The notes under the pieces were generated by a model, which saw nothing but the letters and a program-made list of their open reading frames with translations, was not told the DNA's origin and did no database searches. Position numbers and translations under genes: made by a program. DNA of 64,000 nt from assembly GCA_011799875.1 (NCBI GenBank), contig CM022303.1, forward strand, positions 736,976,939-737,040,938, read 5' to 3'. The stretch is from Thinopyrum elongatum. Lineage: Eukaryota > Streptophyta > Magnoliopsida > Poales > Poaceae. Below, piece after piece: positions 33,335 through 45,200 of this stretch. The stretch's first letter is position 1, and each line of letters begins with the position of its first letter.

Positions 33335-36300
33335 TGTAACATCCCAAATTTTCAATTTGGAATGTTTTACAATTATTAGCTAAGCATCTATAATGTCAGA
33401 AGAAAATAATGCCAAAAAGTTTGAATTCAAATTTGAATTTTATTTGGGATTTTCAGAAAAATGTTCTTTATAAAAGTTTATGTTTTGCCTCTGGAAAAAA
33501 TGTTCATCTTGTAGGATTTATTTTTCTGATCTTTTTGATATATATATGTCCTATATAAAGATATTATATATTTCTATATATGTCTATTTTCTTCCCTGTC
33601 TATTTCAAAAAAAAATAGAAAAAAAAAGAGAAACCCCAAGCTGGCCAGGCCAACCGGTCCAGCAAGCAGCGCCCGAGCCGGCCAGCCCAGCAGCGCGCCG
33701 CGCCCGACTCCCCTCCGCCTCGGTCGCCCGACCGCACCTTCCTCTGTCCCTCTCACTGACCCGCGGGGCCCGCCCCTTCTCTTTCCTCTCCTCCACGCCT
33801 TGCCGCACCGAAGCACGCGCAGAGCGCGCCCGACAACCCGATTCTCTCGGGATCGCGCTCTGACTCCGCCCCCTCCTCCAAGAAGTTGCCCTATAAAACC
33901 CCTGCCCTCTCCTCCCTCGAACCCCCTAAAAACCCTAGCTCAAAACCCAACACATCTCGCGCTCTCGCCGTTCGCATCTCGCTTTAGCCGCCGCCGTCCG
34001 CCGCCGTTTCCGACGCCGGTGAGCACCACCTCGACCCCTCTTTCCACCCACGAGTCGCCCTCGCCGAGACGCACCTCACCGACACCTTCGCCGACCTCCC
34101 TGATCACCGGAGACGCCGCACCGCCGTCGCCCTAGCCTCGTCACCGTCGCCCCGATCGCCTCCGTCGCCCCCGAGCTCCACCAACACCACCTCCGAGCTC
34201 CCCTTGTTTCGCCGCATCGCCCGGACGCCTCCGTCACCTTCCGCGACGACCGGAGCCGCCGCACCACCGTCGCCCGATCCGCCCTCCGCCGTCGAACCCC
34301 GCTGTAAGCCGCCGGCTTCCCTCCACCGTCCGATCTCGATTCTACACGTTAGATTAGATGACTGAAGGGGTAGGTTTTTTTTTCATGTTAGATCGGTTTT
34401 AGTTACGGTTTTTTTTAGTTAGACCGGCCGATCGGTTAATTTTAGTTAGCCCATGCATGTTTCTGTTAAAAAACTCGCCCGTGCGTTAGATAGTTTAGAA
34501 CGCCCACCTGTTCGGCCCGTTAGCGCGTTTAGTTTTTGTTTTAGTTTTTTTTTAGTTTCTGTTTTAACAGAATAGTTTTGTTTTTGTAAAATCTATAACT
34601 TTTATGTTATTAAATATTTTTAGTTGATTCTTTTTGATCTAGTTTTCAAATGTCCTAAAGTTTCTGTATAAAATAGTTTCTGCCATGTTTTAGTTCTCAA
34701 AAAGTGTTTTATTTTAGTTTTAATCAGATTAGTATTTCTGCTATAAAATGAGCTAGGATTAAATTTTTTTAATGATTCTTTTTGCCACTGCTTTGTTTTG
34801 ACCTTGCCTAGAACAAGGATTTATTTCGGTATTTATAGTTTTTATTAAAATTAGTTTTACACGAAAACAAGCCTATTCTAGTTATTTTAACTTGCTGCTG
34901 TTTTCTGTCATTTTAATTATTTTAAAAATTTATTTTCACCTTTGTTATATTTTATTTCAGATTAGTTTCTGTAGTTATAGAGGGTGAAATTTTATTTACA
35001 GAAAAAGAAAATGTTTTATTTTATTTTCTTACTAGTTTTGTTTTAGGCATAAAAGGAGTTTTATAATAGCTTTTAATGTGTTTCTTTTTGTAGCAAGTTT
35101 TTTAATGTTTTCCTTTCTATTAGTTTACAAAACTATTGTTTTGGTTCTGTTAAAAAAAGTTATAGTAGGATAAAACTATTTTCTAGTTGTTTGCTTGAAG
35201 TAATGAAAACCTTGAATTGAGTTCTTCGAGTTTTCTTTGGTTTTGGTATGATTGCTTGTGTGATTTACGTTAAGTTGCTGTTATGTTATACCTTTGTATG
35301 CTTATGTGTTTATTCTTTGCTTCGAATAGAATTCCCGGAGTGCGAAGCTTGCTATCACGAGTCACTAGCTTTCGAAGACCGTCAGCCAGGCAAGTCATTT
35401 GATCATGTTTTACAATACCTATGATTTGTTGCATTAGAATTATTCCTCCCCACCATGCATGCAGTAGGAGAATTTTAAGTTATGTTCTTGAGTAGTATCA
35501 TGGGGTATGTTGAACCCATTTCCCCTTGTTACCAATGCCCGGGACGATGTAGTTGATTGCTATGCTTTCGTAGACGGGGTTTGTTGAGTGATTCATAAGG
35601 GAGATTTGAGAGTCAAGATGATGACAACCCCATGATTTCAACATGCTCAAGATGGACTTCAATTTCACTACTGGGTGGAGGACGGAATTGATGGGCACCC
35701 TGGAGCAACCAGCGGATGGCCGGGATGCATGGAGAAGCGCCATGACATCTTGCGGAAAGCTTCACCCAGCCATGAAGAGACGGATGGATACACCTTGGCC
35801 GGAAGCTTACTTGTGCAGCCGCAAGCCATTATGGGCTCTGGCTTGGTCGACCCTAGGCGTGACTCTGGCCGGACGGTGCTACGAGATGTAGAAGAACGGT
35901 AGGATTGGATGGGCACCGGCAGTGGCCCAGAGGAACTCTACGGAAGACCCTGTTTTCGTTCGTCCCGTCTTCAAACACCAGGTAGTGCGAGGACATAAAG
36001 GAGGGAACGATTCTTGCGGGTAAAGTGCACATGACTCTGCAGAGTGAAAACCTAATCGACTAGCCGTGTCCCTGGTTACGGACAAATGAGCCTCTGGAAT
36101 TGGAGTATTTCGGAAATCTCAACACCGAACAAATAAATTAATTGAGGGGTTATTTAATAATTGGGAATGAGACATTGGTTGGCGGAACCATCTCAATAAC
36201 AACCAACATTTTGTAGTAATTGCAAGCAAGTCTTTTGTTGTAGGAAAAAATTGGCTTTTTCGCGAAAACTTAAACTTAGAGCCCCACAGCCAAATTGCAT

Positions 36301-36681
36301 ATAGTGTTAGCATTATTATTGTTCTCTCTATGACTTGTCGGCATATTCAAAATGCTGACCTACACGGCTACAACGTCTCATGTTGCAGAGGAGTTTTCCG
36401 GCCAGGAGTGAGGCTACGATCTACGCTTGGTGATTGCCCTATTGAGTCAGATGGACTCGCTTATCGTCTATGCTTCCACAACTTTATTTAGTTTATTTCT
36501 CATGAGTTGGCCTTCGGCCGAATTTATTATGATGTAATAAAGACTCGATATGAGAATCGTGTAATAAATTCAGGTGTGATTGAACTTTGAATCTTTTCAT
36601 CAATGTACTGCGTGTGCCAGCATGATCTTGGGATGGTACAGCTACATAGAGACTTGACCGATTTCGTGTCGGGTCGCTACA
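33335..36681 (+). repeat. 5' LTR of the Tekay element
   Basis: 3347 bp, about 130 bp shorter than the 3' LTR. Around 33385 it joins AAGCATCTAT directly to AATGTCAGAAG, whereas the 3' LTR has about 150 bp between these. A TATA box (TATAAAA) is at 33892-33898, after a GC-rich leader. Long Pro/Arg-rich frames at 33480-34267 come from this GC-rich sequence and are not genes. Confidence 0.92.
33892..33898 (+). promoter_or_regulatory. TATA box of the Tekay 5' LTR
   Basis: TATAAAA after GAAGTTGCCC and before a CT-rich likely transcript leader. The same box is kept in the 3' LTR at 42944-42950. Confidence 0.75.
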
Positions 36682-36686
36682 GAGAA

Positions 36687-36700
36687 GGTATTCAGAGCAC
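36687..36700 (+). other. Tekay primer binding site
   Basis: GGTATTCAGAGCAC, five bases after the LTR end. It differs from the tRNA-iMet complement TGGTATCAGAGC by a one-base insertion (TT for T). Confidence 0.75.
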
Positions 36701-36828
36701 ACGCTGACCGTAGAACGTAACCCCTAGGATCGGAAAGCCATAGGAAGAAACTATTTTATTTTATGTCTTTATTATTCCGTAATTCTCCCCTGTTCATTTC
36801 TGACTTCCCTCCGATTTCAACATTCTAG

Positions 36829-37593
36829 ATGGCCGTCAAGTTCATCCCAGTTCTACTCCCGGTGTTTTACCAGCCAGATGAGATGATGCTTTTCGGCAGG
36901 AGGCTGGTCCAGATCACCAAGGAATTGAAGATTGCTCTGCCTTCTATCACCGGGACCCCTATCATGGCATTTCCGGAAGACCGTCGCTATAGGATTAAGG
37001 TGCACATACCAGGGAGGACTTTCGGAAACCTCTCGGCGCCCATTGACTTCAGGTTCACTGCTCCCACTTGGATCCTCGGGAGAGACATAGTAGTTCATAG
37101 TGCACTTGGACGCATTCAGGAAGAATACAGGGCCGAGCTCGTTGGATCATACTACACCATGATTTCTCGCAGGACTTCAGATGGAGAGATCATCCGCACC
37201 ATAGATGACGACTCCATTCGCTCATATGTCCAAGACTTGGAGGCTCACATCAGGGTTCTAGAGATTCAGATGCGCAGAAGCTTGAAGACGGTCCAAAAGT
37301 TGCAGCTTCGTGAAATTCAACTGGAGGATGAAGCACGTGAAGCCCATTATGAGCATGAGGATGAAGTCAAGGATTTCATGGAGAGAGTCGACAAGCTGAA
37401 GATTGATGTTGCTGCATTGGAGAAGAAGATGGACCAGGGAGAAGACCTTTTTCCGAGTGGAGATGATGGAGCCCTCGTGAGCAATGACCAGGATTATGAA
37501 GAGAGCTCCACCGAAGGAAGCCGCAATAGGAGGCGCCGCACCAGAGGATGCCGCACCAGAGGACGCCGCACCGGAGGACGCAAGGATAATTGA
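36829..37593 (+). CDS. Extra ORF between 5' LTR and gag, 254 aa, intact
   Basis: The ORF begins MAVKFIPVLLPVFYQPDEMM and is open for 254 codons. Residues 1-100 form a globular-looking part with VHIPGRTFGNLSAPIDF and WILGRDIVVHSALGRIQEEY. Residues 110-205 are strongly helical and probably coiled coil (YVQDLEAHIRVLEIQMRRS, then EIQLEDEAREAHYEHEDEV). The C-terminus is a basic Arg repeat (RRRRTRGCRTRGRRTGGR) that could bind nucleic acid. I do not recognise a named family. Its position before gag is unusual for Gypsy elements, though extra ORFs are known in some clades. Unlike gag-pol, it has no stop or frameshift. No splice site or expression evidence is visible. Confidence 0.7.
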   Translation: MAVKFIPVLLPVFYQPDEMMLFGRRLVQITKELKIALPSITGTPIMAFPEDRRYRIKVHIPGRTFGNLSAPIDFRFTAPTWILGRDIVVHSALGRIQEEYRAELVGSYYTMISRRTSDGEIIRTIDDDSIRSYVQDLEAHIRVLEIQMRRSLKTVQKLQLREIQLEDEAREAHYEHEDEVKDFMERVDKLKIDVAALEKKMDQGEDLFPSGDDGALVSNDQDYEESSTEGSRNRRRRTRGCRTRGRRTGGRKDN

Positions 37594-37816
37594 TGAAGAC
37601 ATTTAGTTGACCACCATGTTTTATTTTTTCTTTCATCGATCAGTTAGGCCGTTATGTTTTTTGATTAGTCGTGAGATTTTGTAATCCGAGATTGAACTAT
37701 GTTTGAGATGATTGAATAAATGATTGGTGTGATAATGTTTGTCCATTCATATGGGTAGTGCTATTTCTTTTAGATCCTTGTTCTATTCTAATTTCTCATC
37801 CACTCCAAAACAACAG

Positions 37817-38764
37817 ATGCCTCCGAGACGTGACCACGGATACACTTTCCCGCCGGAGCTCACGCAGCTGATCCAGCAGCAGAATGCCTTGATGCAGATG
37901 CTCATCCAGAACCAAGGCAACAACAACAACAACAACAATCCACCGCCACCACCCCCTGTCGACAACCTGACACATTTCCTAAGGCTGAATCCACCGGTGT
38001 TCTCTTGCAGCACTGAGCCGATTGTAGTTGATGATTGGCTCCGCAAGGTCGGAAGGGAGTTAGTAACTGCAGGATGCACAGATGCAGAGAAGGTGCGCTT
38101 TGCTGCACATCAGCTTGATGGACCTGCAACCTCTTGGTGGGATAACTACACCGCCACTTATCCTCTCGCCACCATCACATGGGATCAGTTCCAGCAGGCC
38201 TTCCACAACGCTCATGTCTCAGCTGGAGTCGTGAGTCTGAAGAAGCGTGAGTTCCGCAACTTACGCCAGGGGAATCGTACTGTGGGGCAGTACGTGGATG
38301 AGTTCAGCCAGTTAGCTCGCTATGCCCCGGGTGATGTGGCCACAGATGCCGCAAAGCAGGAGAAGTTTCTCGAAGGACTGAATGATGAGCTGGGAATGCA
38401 GCTGATGGTGGCTACCTTCAACAACTACCAGGAGCTGGTAGACAAGGCCATCATCCTTGAAGGCAAGCAGCAGCAGATTGACAGCCGCAAGAGGAAGTAT
38501 AGCCAGGGGAAGTACAACTCCGGAGCTCAGCAGAAGCCCCGCTATGCCCCATACTCGGGAGGACACACCCATCACACCCATGGAGGACATAATCATGGAG
38601 GACATAACCATGGAGGGAATGGGAACAATCGCAACCACGACAACAACTTCAAGACTGGCAATGGAGGCAATGGCAACCAGCACCGTCCTGCTCCGGCGTA
38701 GAAGGATCTGAGTCACGTCACCTGTTTCAAGTGCCAGTAGACAGGACACTATGCCACCGACTGC
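37817..38764 (+). pseudogene. Tekay gag (capsid and zinc knuckle) with two TAG stops
   Basis: ATG at 37817 (MPPRRDHGYTFPPELTQLI) follows a poorly conserved in-frame upstream ATG at 37739. After an Asn/Pro-rich linker comes the Retrotrans_gag domain (DDWLRKVGRELV, AAHQLDGPATSWWDNY, FRNLRQGNRTVGQYVDEF, KFLEGLNDEL). A Gly/His/Asn-rich region of GGHNH units follows. TAG at 38699-38701 ends the ORF, but the frame continues into a CCHC zinc knuckle ([17 protein letters not shown]) with a second TAG at 38738-38740. Gag builds the cytoplasmic virus-like particle; this copy would make capsid only, without the RNA-binding knuckle. Confidence 0.9.
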
Positions 38765-39721
38765 CCGGAGGCCAAGCAGAGGAATGGAAACAGCAACGGC
38801 AATGGAAGCTCAGCAAAGAAGCCCAACCCTTTTCCCCGTGCTCAGGTGAATCACATTGACGTGGAGGACGTCTATGATCAGCCAGAAACTGTGGTTGGTA
38901 AGTTTTTATTAAATTCACGTCCAGTATTGGTACTCTTTGATTCTAGTGCAACGCATTCATTCATATCAAGGGTAGTTGTGGAAAAGTACGGGTCGCCCAC
39001 TAGAACCCTTAGAAGCCCTCTTCAGGTCAGTTCCCCAGGAGGAGAGATGATGGCAGGCTTAGGCTGTCGTTCGACCCTCAGCATCGGAAACCATGATTTT
39101 CCCGCAGACCTCATAGTATTGGAATCCCAGAGTTTGGACGTAATCCTAGGCATGGATTGGTTGACGAAGTTTGAAGGAAACATCGACTATGCCCGCAAGA
39201 CGATCTTGCTCACCACCCCGGAGCAGAAGGGGATCAAGTATGTATCCAGACGCACCCCGACGAAGAATCAGGTAAATTCCCTCACGGGAGTTGTACAGGA
39301 GGAAGTACCAGTAGTGCAAGATTTTTCCGATGTATTTCCGGAGGAATTACCAGGAATGCCACCAGACAGAGACATTGAGTTTTTGATTGAGTTATTGCCC
39401 GGCACAGCCCCAATATCCAAGAGACCTTATCGGATGCCCCCGAACGATTTGGAAGAGGTCAAGAAGCAAATTAATGAGCTATTGGAGACGGGATATATTC
39501 GGCCAATCTCGTCACCTTGGGGAGCCCCAGTTCTTTTGGTAGAGAAGAAGGATGGAACCCTGAGAATGGTTGTGGATTATCGTTCGTTGAACGACTTGAC
39601 CATCAAGAACAAGTACCCTCTGCCGATGATTAATGATTCATTTGATCAGTTAGTTGGAGCCAAAGTATTCTCCAAGATCGATCTTCGATCAGGGTATCAC
39701 CAGTTGAAGATTCGTGAATAG
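38765..39721 (+). pseudogene. Tekay protease and N-terminal RT
   Basis: In the gag frame without frameshift. An aspartic-protease motif reads [13 protein letters not shown] near 38930-38968. The usual active-site triplet D-S-G is D-S-S here, which should abolish activity. The flap-side motif DVILGMDWL follows. The RT fingers begin near 39400 ([62 protein letters not shown]). TAG at 39719-39721 replaces a residue in IRE-x-DIPKTAF, where Gln is the expected codon. Everything after it is separate from protease. Confidence 0.9.
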
Positions 39722-40687
39722 GATATACCCAAAACAGCTTTCACCACCAGGTATGGTTTATATGAGTATACTGTCATGTCATTCGGATTGACTAATGCCC
39801 CTGCGTATTTTATGTGCATGATGAACAAGGTATTTATGGAATATCTGGACAAGTTTGTCATGGTGTTCGTCGATGACATATTGGTTTTCTCCAAGAGCGA
39901 GGAAGAGCATAAGGAACATTTGCGTCTAGTTCTGGAGAAACTCCGAGAACCTCAGTTATATGCCAAGTTCAGCAAATGCAAATTTTGGTTGAAGGAAGTC
40001 GGATTCCTCGGACATGTTATTTCAGGAGAAGGAATAGCAGACGACCCAACCAAGGTTGAATCGGTCACCAAATGGCAGTCACCCACCTCGGTCAAGGAGA
40101 TCCGCAGTTTTCTCGGACTTGTAGGATATTATCGGAGGTTTATTGAGAATTTCTCCAAGATTGCCAAGCCCATGAGTGAGCTGTTAAAGAAGGAAACCAA
40201 GTACAGTTGGACCGAGGATTGTGAAGCCAGTTTCCAGGAGTTGAAGAAACGTTTGGTTACAGCCCCAGTGCTAATTTTGCCGGACATACACAAGGATTAC
40301 CAGGTATATTGTGATGCTTCTCGTCAAGGACTCGGAGGAGTACTCATGCAGGAAGGAAAGGTTGTAGCTTATACCTCCAGACAGCTACGACCTCACGAGA
40401 TGAATTACGCCACACAAGATTTGGAGTTAGCAGCCATAGTGCACGCACTCATGAGCTGGAGACATTTCCTTGTCGGAAAGAGTTGTGATGTTTACACGGA
40501 TCATAAGAGCTTGAAGTATATTTTCGCGCAGAAGGAGTTGAACCTCAGGCAAAGGAGATGGCTAGAGTTGATCAAGGACTATGACATGAGATTGCATTAC
40601 CACCCAGGAAAGGCTAATGTTGTAGCAGATGCCTTGAGCCCTAAGAGTTATGTGAACACCCTTATAGCGGGAGGATTACCCCAGTAG
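39722..40687 (+). pseudogene. Tekay RT palm and RNase H
   Basis: Continues the same frame. It has the RT core [15 protein letters not shown], then the catalytic [11 protein letters not shown] (FVDD at 39866-39877) and the thumb [18 protein letters not shown]. RNase H shows [33 protein letters not shown] and VADALS, so all four acidic positions are present. The frame is stopped by TAG at 40685-40687 after GGLPQ, although conserved sequence (LVDDLRDLRLEIVPRGY) follows in frame. Confidence 0.92.
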
Positions 40688-42239
40688 TTAGTCGATGACC
40701 TCAGAGATCTTCGACTGGAGATAGTTCCAAGAGGATATGTTGCAGCCCTAGAAATTCAGTCCACTTTGGCCGAAAGAATTCGCGAAGCCCAGAAGTCGGA
40801 CAAGGAAATTGCTGAGACAAAGAAAAGGATGAATGAAGGTAAAGCTAAAGGGTTTCGTGAGGATGAATACGGAGCTATATGGTTCGAGGATCGTATTTAT
40901 GTACCCGATGATCCCGAACTCAGGAAGCTAATTCTTCAGGAGGCGCATGATTCACCGTACTCGATTCACCCAGGCAACACCAAGATGTATCTGGACTTGA
41001 AGGAAAGTTTCTGGTGGACAGGTATGAAGAAGTATATTGCCGAGTACGTAGCAGTATGCGATGTTTTCCAGCGAGTAAAGGCTGAGCATCAGAAGCCGGC
41101 AGGGTTACTTCAACCTCTGCCGATACCCGAGTGGAAATGGGAAAACATGGAATGGATTTTATCACAGGATTACCCAGGACTAGTTCAAGTTATGATTCCA
41201 TCTGGGTAGTGGTTGATCGCTTGACCAAGGTAGCTCATTTCATTCCTGTGAAGACTACATATACCAGCGCTAAGTTAGCCAAGTTATACATGACTGGGAT
41301 CGTATGTCTGCATGGAGTTCCGAGGAGTATCGTGTCAGATAGAGGAACACAATTTACCTCAAAGTTTTGGAATTAGTTGCATGAGACTTTGGGTACGAGG
41401 CTTGTGTTCAGTACAGCTTTTCATCCGCAGACAGATGGACAGACCGAGAGAGTCAATCAGATTCTGGAGGACATGTTGAGAGCCTGTGCGCTAGACTATG
41501 GATCTAGCTGGGATGACAATCTGCCATACGCAGAGTTCTCGTACAACAACAGCTATCAGACCAGTCGGAAGATGGCCCCTTTCGAAGCTCTATATGGAAG
41601 GAGGTGCAGAACACCATTGCTGTGGGATGGTGTTGGAGACCGAAAACTTTTTGGCCCCGACCTTATCAGAGACTCCGAAGAGAAGGTCAAGCTGATTCGA
41701 GACAGACTTAAGATAGCTCAGTTGAGACAGAAGAGTTATGCCGACAGTAAATGCAAGGAGATAACATACAAAGTTGGAGCCAAGCATATCTCCGTGTGTC
41801 TCCACTTCGAGGAATGAAGAGGTTCGGTGTTAAAGGAAAGTTAGCACCCAGATTCATAAGCCCATACAAAATTCTTGAACGTAGAGGAGAAGTTGCATAC
41901 AAGCTGGAATTGCTGGAAGGATTGTCAGGAGTTCATGATGTCCTTCACGTTTCCCAGCTGAAGAAATGCCATGCTGAGATGGCCGATATTCCTTTGAGAG
42001 ACATAGTGCCCCTAGAGGCCATATAGCTCGACAGTGATCTGACTTATGAGGAGAAACCCGTCAGAATTCTCGAGACTGCGAATAGAGTTACCCGCAGCAA
42101 GATCATCAAGTTCTGCAAGGTTCTGTGGAGCCATCATTCCGAGAAGGAAGCCACCTGGGAGCGAGAAGAAGATCTCCGCCGAGACCACCAGCACCTATTT
42201 GCTAGCCAACCCGAATCTCGAGAGCGAGATTCATCTTAA
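40688..42239 (+). pseudogene. Tekay integrase and chromodomain, frameshifted
   Basis: The HHCC zinc domain (SIHPGNTKMYLDLKESFWW to CDVFQRVKAEHQ) has Phe in place of the second Cys. One frameshift near 41145-41160 leads into the catalytic core with DFITGLPRTSSSYDSIW, VSDRGTQFTSKFW and GQTERVNQILEDMLRA (D, D and E present). TAG lies at 41374-41376 after KFWN. A second frameshift near 41780 precedes YLRVSPLRGMKRFGVKGKLA, and TAG at 42024-42026 follows PLEAI. The end is a chromodomain (PVRILETANRVTRSKIIKFC, WSHHSEKEATWEREEDLR), stopping at TAA 42237-42239. Chromodomains direct integration toward modified chromatin. Confidence 0.92.
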
Positions 42240-42251
42240 GGTGGGTAGGTT

Positions 42252-45200
42252 TGTAACATCCCAAATTTTCCATTATTAGCTAAGCATCTATGCATGTTGT
42301 TTGAATTTGAGTGGCATTTGAAATTCCAGAGGCACTTTGAGTTTTATTCGAATTTGGATTCAAATTGGCATTGAAATTTATTTCAAAAATACCTGACCAA
42401 TACTTGTGCAAAAGTATGAGAGGAGCTAACATGACACTCCAAAAATGTCAGAAGAAAATAATGCCAAAAAGTTTGAATTCAAATTTGAATTTCATTTGGG
42501 ATTTTCAGAAAAATGTTTTTCATAAAAGTTTCTATTTTGCCTCTGGAAAAAATGTTCATCTTGTAGGATTTATTTTTCTGATCTTTTTGATATATATATG
42601 TCCTATATAAAGATATTATATATTTCTATATATATCTATTTTCTTCTCTTTCTATTTCAAAAAAAAATAGAAAAAAAAAGAGAAACCCCGAGCTGGCCAG
42701 GCCAACTGGCCCAGCCAGCAGCGCCCAAGCCAGCCAGCCCAGCAGCGCGCCGTGCCCGACTCCCCTCCGCCTCGGTCGCCCAACCACACCTCCCTCTCTC
42801 CCTCTCACTGACCCGCGAGGCCCGCCCCTTCTCTTTCCCCTCCTCCGCGCCTTGCCGCACCGGAGCACGCGCAGAGCGCGCCCGACACCCTGATTCTCTC
42901 GGGAAAGCGCTCCGACTCCGCCCCCTCCTCAAAGAAGTTGCCCTATAAAACCCCTGCCCTCTCCTCCCTCGAACCACCTAAAAACCCTAGCTCAAAACCC
43001 ACCACAGCTCGCGCTCTCGCCGTTCGCATCTCGCTTCAGCCGCCGCTGTCCGCCGCCGTTTCCGACGCCGGTGAGCACCACCTCGACCCCTCTTTCCACC
43101 CACGAGTCGCCCTCGCCGAGACGCACCTCACCGACACCTTCGCCGACCTCCCTGATCGCCGGAGTCACCGCACCGCCGTCGCCCTAGCCTCGTCGCCATC
43201 GCCCCGATCGCCTCCGTCGCCCCCGAGCTCCACCAACACCACCTCCGAGCTCCCCTTGTTTCGCTGCATCGCCCGGACGCCTCCACCACCTTCCCGGACG
43301 ACCGGAGCCGCCGCACCACCGTCGCGCGAGCCACCCTCCGCCATTCGAACCCCACTGTAAGCCGCCGGCTTCCCTCCACCGTCCGATCTCGATTCTACGC
43401 GTTAGATTAGATGAGTGAAGGGGCAGTTTTTTTTTTCATATTAGATCGGTTATGGTTATGGTTTTTTTTAGTTAGACCGGCCGATCGGTTAATTTTAGTT
43501 AGCCCATGCATGTTTTATTTTAAAAACTCGCCCGTGCCTTAGATAGTTCAGAACGCCCACCTGTTCGGCCCGTTAGCGCGTTTAGTTTTTGTTTTATTTT
43601 TTTTTAGTTTCTGTTTTAACAGAATAGTTCTGTTTTTGTAAAAGCTATATCTTTTATGTTATTAAATATTTTTAGTTGATTCTTCTCGATCTAGTTTTAA
43701 AATTTCCTAAAGTTTTTGTATAAAATAGTTTTGGCCATGTTTTAGTTTTAAAAAATTGTTTTATTTTAGTTTTAGTCAGATTAGTATTTCTGCTATAAGA
43801 TGAGATAGTATTAATTTTTTTTAATGATTCTTTTTGCCACTGCTTTGTTTTCACCTTGCCTAGCAGTAGGATTTATTTAGGTATTTATAGTTTTTATTAA
43901 AATTAGTTTTACACGAAAACAAGCCTATTCTAGTTATTTTAACTTGCTGCTGTTTTCTGTGTGTTAAGTATTGTAAAATTTTATTTTCCCTTGTTCTATT
44001 TTATTTCACATTATGTTTTGTAATTATAGAGGGTGAATTTTATTTATAGAAAAATAAAAAGTTTTATTTTATTTTCTTACTAGTTTTGTTTTAGGCATAA
44101 AAGGAGTTTTATAATAGCTTTTAATGTGTTTCTTTTTGCACCAAGTTTTTATAATGTTTTCCTTTCTGTTAGTTAACAAAAGTATTGTTTTGGTTCTGTT
44201 AAAAAAAGTTATAGTAGGATAAGACTATTTTCTAGTTGTTTGCTTGAAGTAATGAAAACCTTGAATTGAGTTCTTCGAGTTTTCTTTGGTTTTGGTATGA
44301 TTGCTTGTGTGATTTATGTTAGCTTGCTGTTACGTTATACTGTTGTATGCTTATGTGTTTATTGTTTGCTTCGAATAGAATTCCTGGAGTGCGAAGCTTG
44401 CTAGCACGAGTCACTAGCTTTCGAAGACCGTCAGCCAGGCAAGTCATTTGATCATGTTTTACAATACCTATGATTTGTTGCATTAGAATTATTCCTCCCC
44501 ACCATGCATGCAGTAGGAGAATTTTAAGTTATGTTCTTGAGTAGTATCATGAGGTAGGTTGAACCCATTTCCCCTTGTTACCAATGCCCGGGACGATGTA
44601 GTTGATTGCTATGCTTTCGTAGACAGGGTTGGTTGAGTGATTCATAAGGGAGATGTGAGAGTCAAGATGATGACAACCCCATGATTTCAAGATGCTCAAG
44701 ATGGACTTCAATTTCACTATTGGGTGGAGGACGGAATTGATATGCACCCTGGAGCAACCAGTGGATGGCCGGGATGCATGGAGAAGCGCCATGACATCTT
44801 GCGGAAAGCTTCACCCAGCCACGAAGAGACAGATGGATACACCTTCACCAAAAGCTTACCTGTGCAGCCGCAAGCCATTATGGGCTCTGGCTTGGTCGAC
44901 CCTAGGTGTGACTCTGGCCGGACGGTGCTACGAGATGTAGAAGAACGGTAGGATTGGATGGGCACCGGCAGTGGCCCAGAGGAACTCTACGGAAGACCCT
45001 GTTTTCGTTCGTCCCGTCTTCAAACACCAGGCAGTGCGAGGACATAAAGGAGGGAATGATTCTTGCGGGTAAAGTGCACAAGACTCTGCAGAGTGGAAAC
45101 CTAATCGATTAGCCGTGTCCCCGGTTACGGACAAATGAGCCTCTGGAATAGGAGTATTTCGGAAATCTCAACACTGAACAAATAAATTAATTGAGGGGTT

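Noticed and set aside
33480..34267. Long Pro/Arg/Ser-rich ORFs in GC-rich DNA (also 42598-43379)
   Set aside because: They lie in both LTRs of the Tekay element around the TATA box; GC-rich LTR sequence gives long frames by chance and the two copies are not kept in the same frame.
35498..35916. Four overlapping ORFs of 75-82 codons, repeated at 44547-44965
   Set aside because: They are in the LTRs, on both strands, with differences that do not preserve protein; they come from LTR sequence and not from a gene.
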